Part shown: positions 62,601 to 64,000 of the stretch, piece after piece
How the letters are laid out: every line of letters starts with the position of its first letter
How positions within the stretch are numbered: position 1 is the first letter of the stretch
Assembly (NCBI RefSeq): GCF_905220415.1
Contig: NC_059566.1
Location: 372,001 to 436,000 of the forward strand
DNA length: 64,000 nt
From: Colias croceus
Taxonomy: Eukaryota > Arthropoda > Insecta > Lepidoptera > Pieridae
Direction: 5' to 3'
Made by a program: the position numbers and the translations under genes
The notes under the pieces: generated by a model
What the model was told of the DNA's origin: nothing
Seen by the model: only the letters and a program-made list of their open reading frames with translations
The model's database searches: none

Positions 62601-63087
62601 GAGCGGAGCTATGCGGGTGAAACCGCGCGGCACTGCTAGTCGCTTATAATCGATCGATTAGAAGAAGATATATTATTAAAAAAGATATTTGTTTTTATGG
62701 ACATTCATGTTTATTTTTATGATCACCTATCACTAGCAATCTATCACCGTTTGGGCTTTCAAAGTAACTACCACTATCACCCTTTCAAGTTAATCAGTCG
62801 AATTTTAAGGAATCGGTTACATACGAACATGTAAGTGAAGCTAATACAAGCGTGTTAAAAATGACTAAATTGCATTAAGCATGTTAATAGCTCAAAAATT
62901 GGCTCAAACTCACCCCAAAAGGATTATCGCCATCGACCACAGCGTAGGGAATGCCCAGGAACATGGAATAGTCTCCATCGTCAGCTCGTAATCCCTTTAT
63001 CAGGCCCTGCTTAGTGTCGACCAAAGGGTCCAAACGGAGCCTCGCCTCCACAGCAGCGAATAGTAGGAACAGCACGAACGGTAGCAT
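59689..63087 (-). CDS. Secreted carboxylesterase (alpha/beta hydrolase, type-B esterase)
   Basis: Three exons: 63087-62914 (58 codons, donor GTGAGT, phase 0), 61375-60126 (acceptor CCCCAG, donor GTAAGA, phase 2) and 59875-59689 (acceptor TTTCAG, stop TGA). This gives 536 residues, normal for the family. Signal peptide MLPFVLFLLFAAVEA, then the family start LIKGLRADDGDYSMFLGIPY. Oxyanion-hole loop WIHGGGFEIG, catalytic Ser in VFGESAGAASVEYH, acidic residue in SGYNNHEYLL, His in GAAHADELGYLF. EDxxCLxLN is replaced by LDCLHLNIYVPN. The triad is complete, so it should hydrolyse carboxylic esters outside the cell or in the secretory path. The GESAG nucleophile motif argues against juvenile hormone esterase (GQSAG from family knowledge) and for the alpha-esterase/antennal-esterase group. 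The substrate cannot be told. Confidence 0.93.
61843..62037 (+). mobile_element. Short Helitron-like element in the esterase intron
   Basis: TCTATATTAATATTATAAAG start, GCGGGTAAAACCGCGGGGAA, then CAGCTAG before T. Confidence 0.75.
62455..62639 (+). mobile_element. Short Helitron-like element in the esterase intron
   Basis: TCTATACTAATATTATAAAG start, GCGGGTGAAACCGCGCGGCA, then CTGCTAG before T. Close sibling of the copy at 61843. Confidence 0.75.
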
Positions 63088-63188
63088 GGTGGTGAATGGA
63101 AGATGGTCTGGTCGCTAAAGATGGGTTGGCGTGATAAGATTAAGTGTCGTGATTAGGTATATAAAGATAGGGCTAAAAAATAACGCGT

Positions 63189-63343
63189 CCTCTACACAAT
63201 GGGCAGCGTTGGCTCAACAAGTGATCGTCGACGTTGGCCGCCCTTACTTATGTATCTACAATGTCGGTCGATTATAGACATTTAGGCCCTCTAGACTATC
63301 GTGATTGCTTCTACACGCCCAACGCTGCCCATTGTGAAGAGGG
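63189..63343. mobile_element. 155-bp MITE upstream of the esterase
   Basis: CTCTACACAATGGGCAGCGT and ACGCTGCCCATTGTGAAGAG are inverted ends, with a unique centre. It lies about 100 bp upstream of the esterase start codon, in the likely promoter region. Confidence 0.75.
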
Positions 63344-63412
63344 CTCTTAAAGATAGGCAGATTTAAGTTTGAATGGTGGGGTAATAGGTTGATTTATTTT
63401 ACACTAGATTTC

Positions 63413-63645
63413 CACCCGCGGCATCGCCCGCGCAGTCAAAGAAAAACCCGCATAGTTCCCGTTCCCGTGGGATTTCCGGAATAAAACCTTTCCTATGTTC
63501 CGGGGTAAAAAGTAGCCTATGACCTTTCTCGGGTATCAAAATATCTCCATACCAAATTTCATGAAAATTCGTTCAGTAGTTAAGGCGTGATTGAATAACA
63601 GACAGACAGAGTTACTTTCGCATTTATATATAATATTAGTATGGA
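63413..63645 (-). mobile_element. Short Helitron-like element
   Basis: CTAG at 63413, CACCCGCGGCATCGCCCGCG, ends TAATATTAGTATGGA. It carries two consecutive core variants (ATAAAACCTTTCCTATG and GTAAAAAGTAGCCTATG), an internal duplication. Confidence 0.7.
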
Positions 63646-63667
63646 TTTGATAAACTAAAACATTTAA

Positions 63668-63790
63668 TTATTCAATAAGACTTCTAGTAGAAGCACTTTT
63701 GAATCGTCATAACGTAGTTTTACCATTTACCACCGATTCGGAAAGCAGTGCCTACGAAGACCCGACAAGAAACTCCGTACAATACAATAA
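63668..63790 (-). mobile_element. LINE 3' tail fragment
   Basis: TTCAATAAGACTTCTAGTAG, AGCACTTTTGAATCGTC and CACCGATTCGGAAAGCAGT: the reverse of the block at 37975. Confidence 0.55.
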
Positions 63791-63903
63791 AAAACAATAA
63801 TATTTTTATAAAGTCAGTTATTGATAAGTTTAGAAGAAAATCTGGAATACCCGCACTTCCTTAACTAAAGTTGATTATAGTTAAAAACTAATATAATAAA
63901 AAA

Positions 63904-64000
63904 AACGACGTGTGGCACTCGAGGACTGCCGCGGTAAAGCTATTGCATGCTATGCCTTTGTAGCGACACCTCGCTCTGAATCGCGCAAGCGAAATTTTTT
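63904..64000 (-). repeat. MITE-like repeat (AAAGCTATTGCAT family), partial at window edge
   Basis: GTGTGGCACTCGAGGACTGC and CGCGGTAAAGCTATTGCATG match the repeat at 34906, then it diverges after CTATGCCTT. The window ends inside it. Confidence 0.55.

Overview
The window is nuclear DNA of an insect, almost certainly a moth or butterfly. The protein genes have introns. The gene set includes an RR-1 larval-type cuticle protein, an alpha-esterase-like carboxylesterase and an alpha-catenin. The repeats are typical of Lepidoptera: dozens of short Helitron-like elements ending in CTAG after a GC-rich hairpin, tRNA-derived SINEs, Jockey-type and Penelope-like retroelements, and a retroelement tail inserted at a TTAGG motif. 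I assembled the exon models by hand from splice signals and reading-frame continuity. No transcript evidence was available.

Layout. 1-3.7 kb: a non-coding DNA transposon of 2.8 kb with TA target duplication and an almost perfect 537-bp foldback inside it, then two Helitrons. 3.7-9.5 kb: a head-to-head pair of predicted secreted, Thr/Ser/Asn-rich or Lys-rich proteins that I do not recognise. 9.8-15.1 kb: a TTAGG-containing satellite interrupted by a 609-bp DNA element and by a SART/R1-type LINE tail. 15.1-19.2 kb: unique DNA and nested MITEs. 19.3-24.1 kb (minus): part of a THAP/P-element-transposase-like gene in which two different exons are each tandemly duplicated. 24.7-31.3 kb: decayed transposons, including a rearranged Tc1-type element with 0.86-kb inverted arms. 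32.1-44.1 kb (plus): fourteen coding exons of alpha-catenin, whose introns carry repeats almost to the splice sites. 44.6-50.9 kb: a Jockey-type LINE split by a head-to-head pair of Penelope-like elements. 51.2-55.3 kb (minus): an RR-1 cuticle protein gene with a tandem array of duplicated exon cassettes. 55.4-59.6 kb: repeats only. 59.7-63.1 kb (minus): a complete three-exon carboxylesterase. 63.2-64 kb: repeats.

The host genes are not an operon or pathway. They are a cell-adhesion adaptor, a cuticle component, a secreted esterase, a domesticated-transposase-like gene and two orphan secreted proteins, separated by transposon-rich DNA. The main theme is structural: long palindromes (five larger than about 0.5 kb), nested insertions with readable target duplications, and tandem exon duplication in two unrelated genes. 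The alpha-catenin model stops in phase 1 after about 589 residues. The C-terminal third, which would include the actin-binding domain, was not found in the remaining 19.9 kb.
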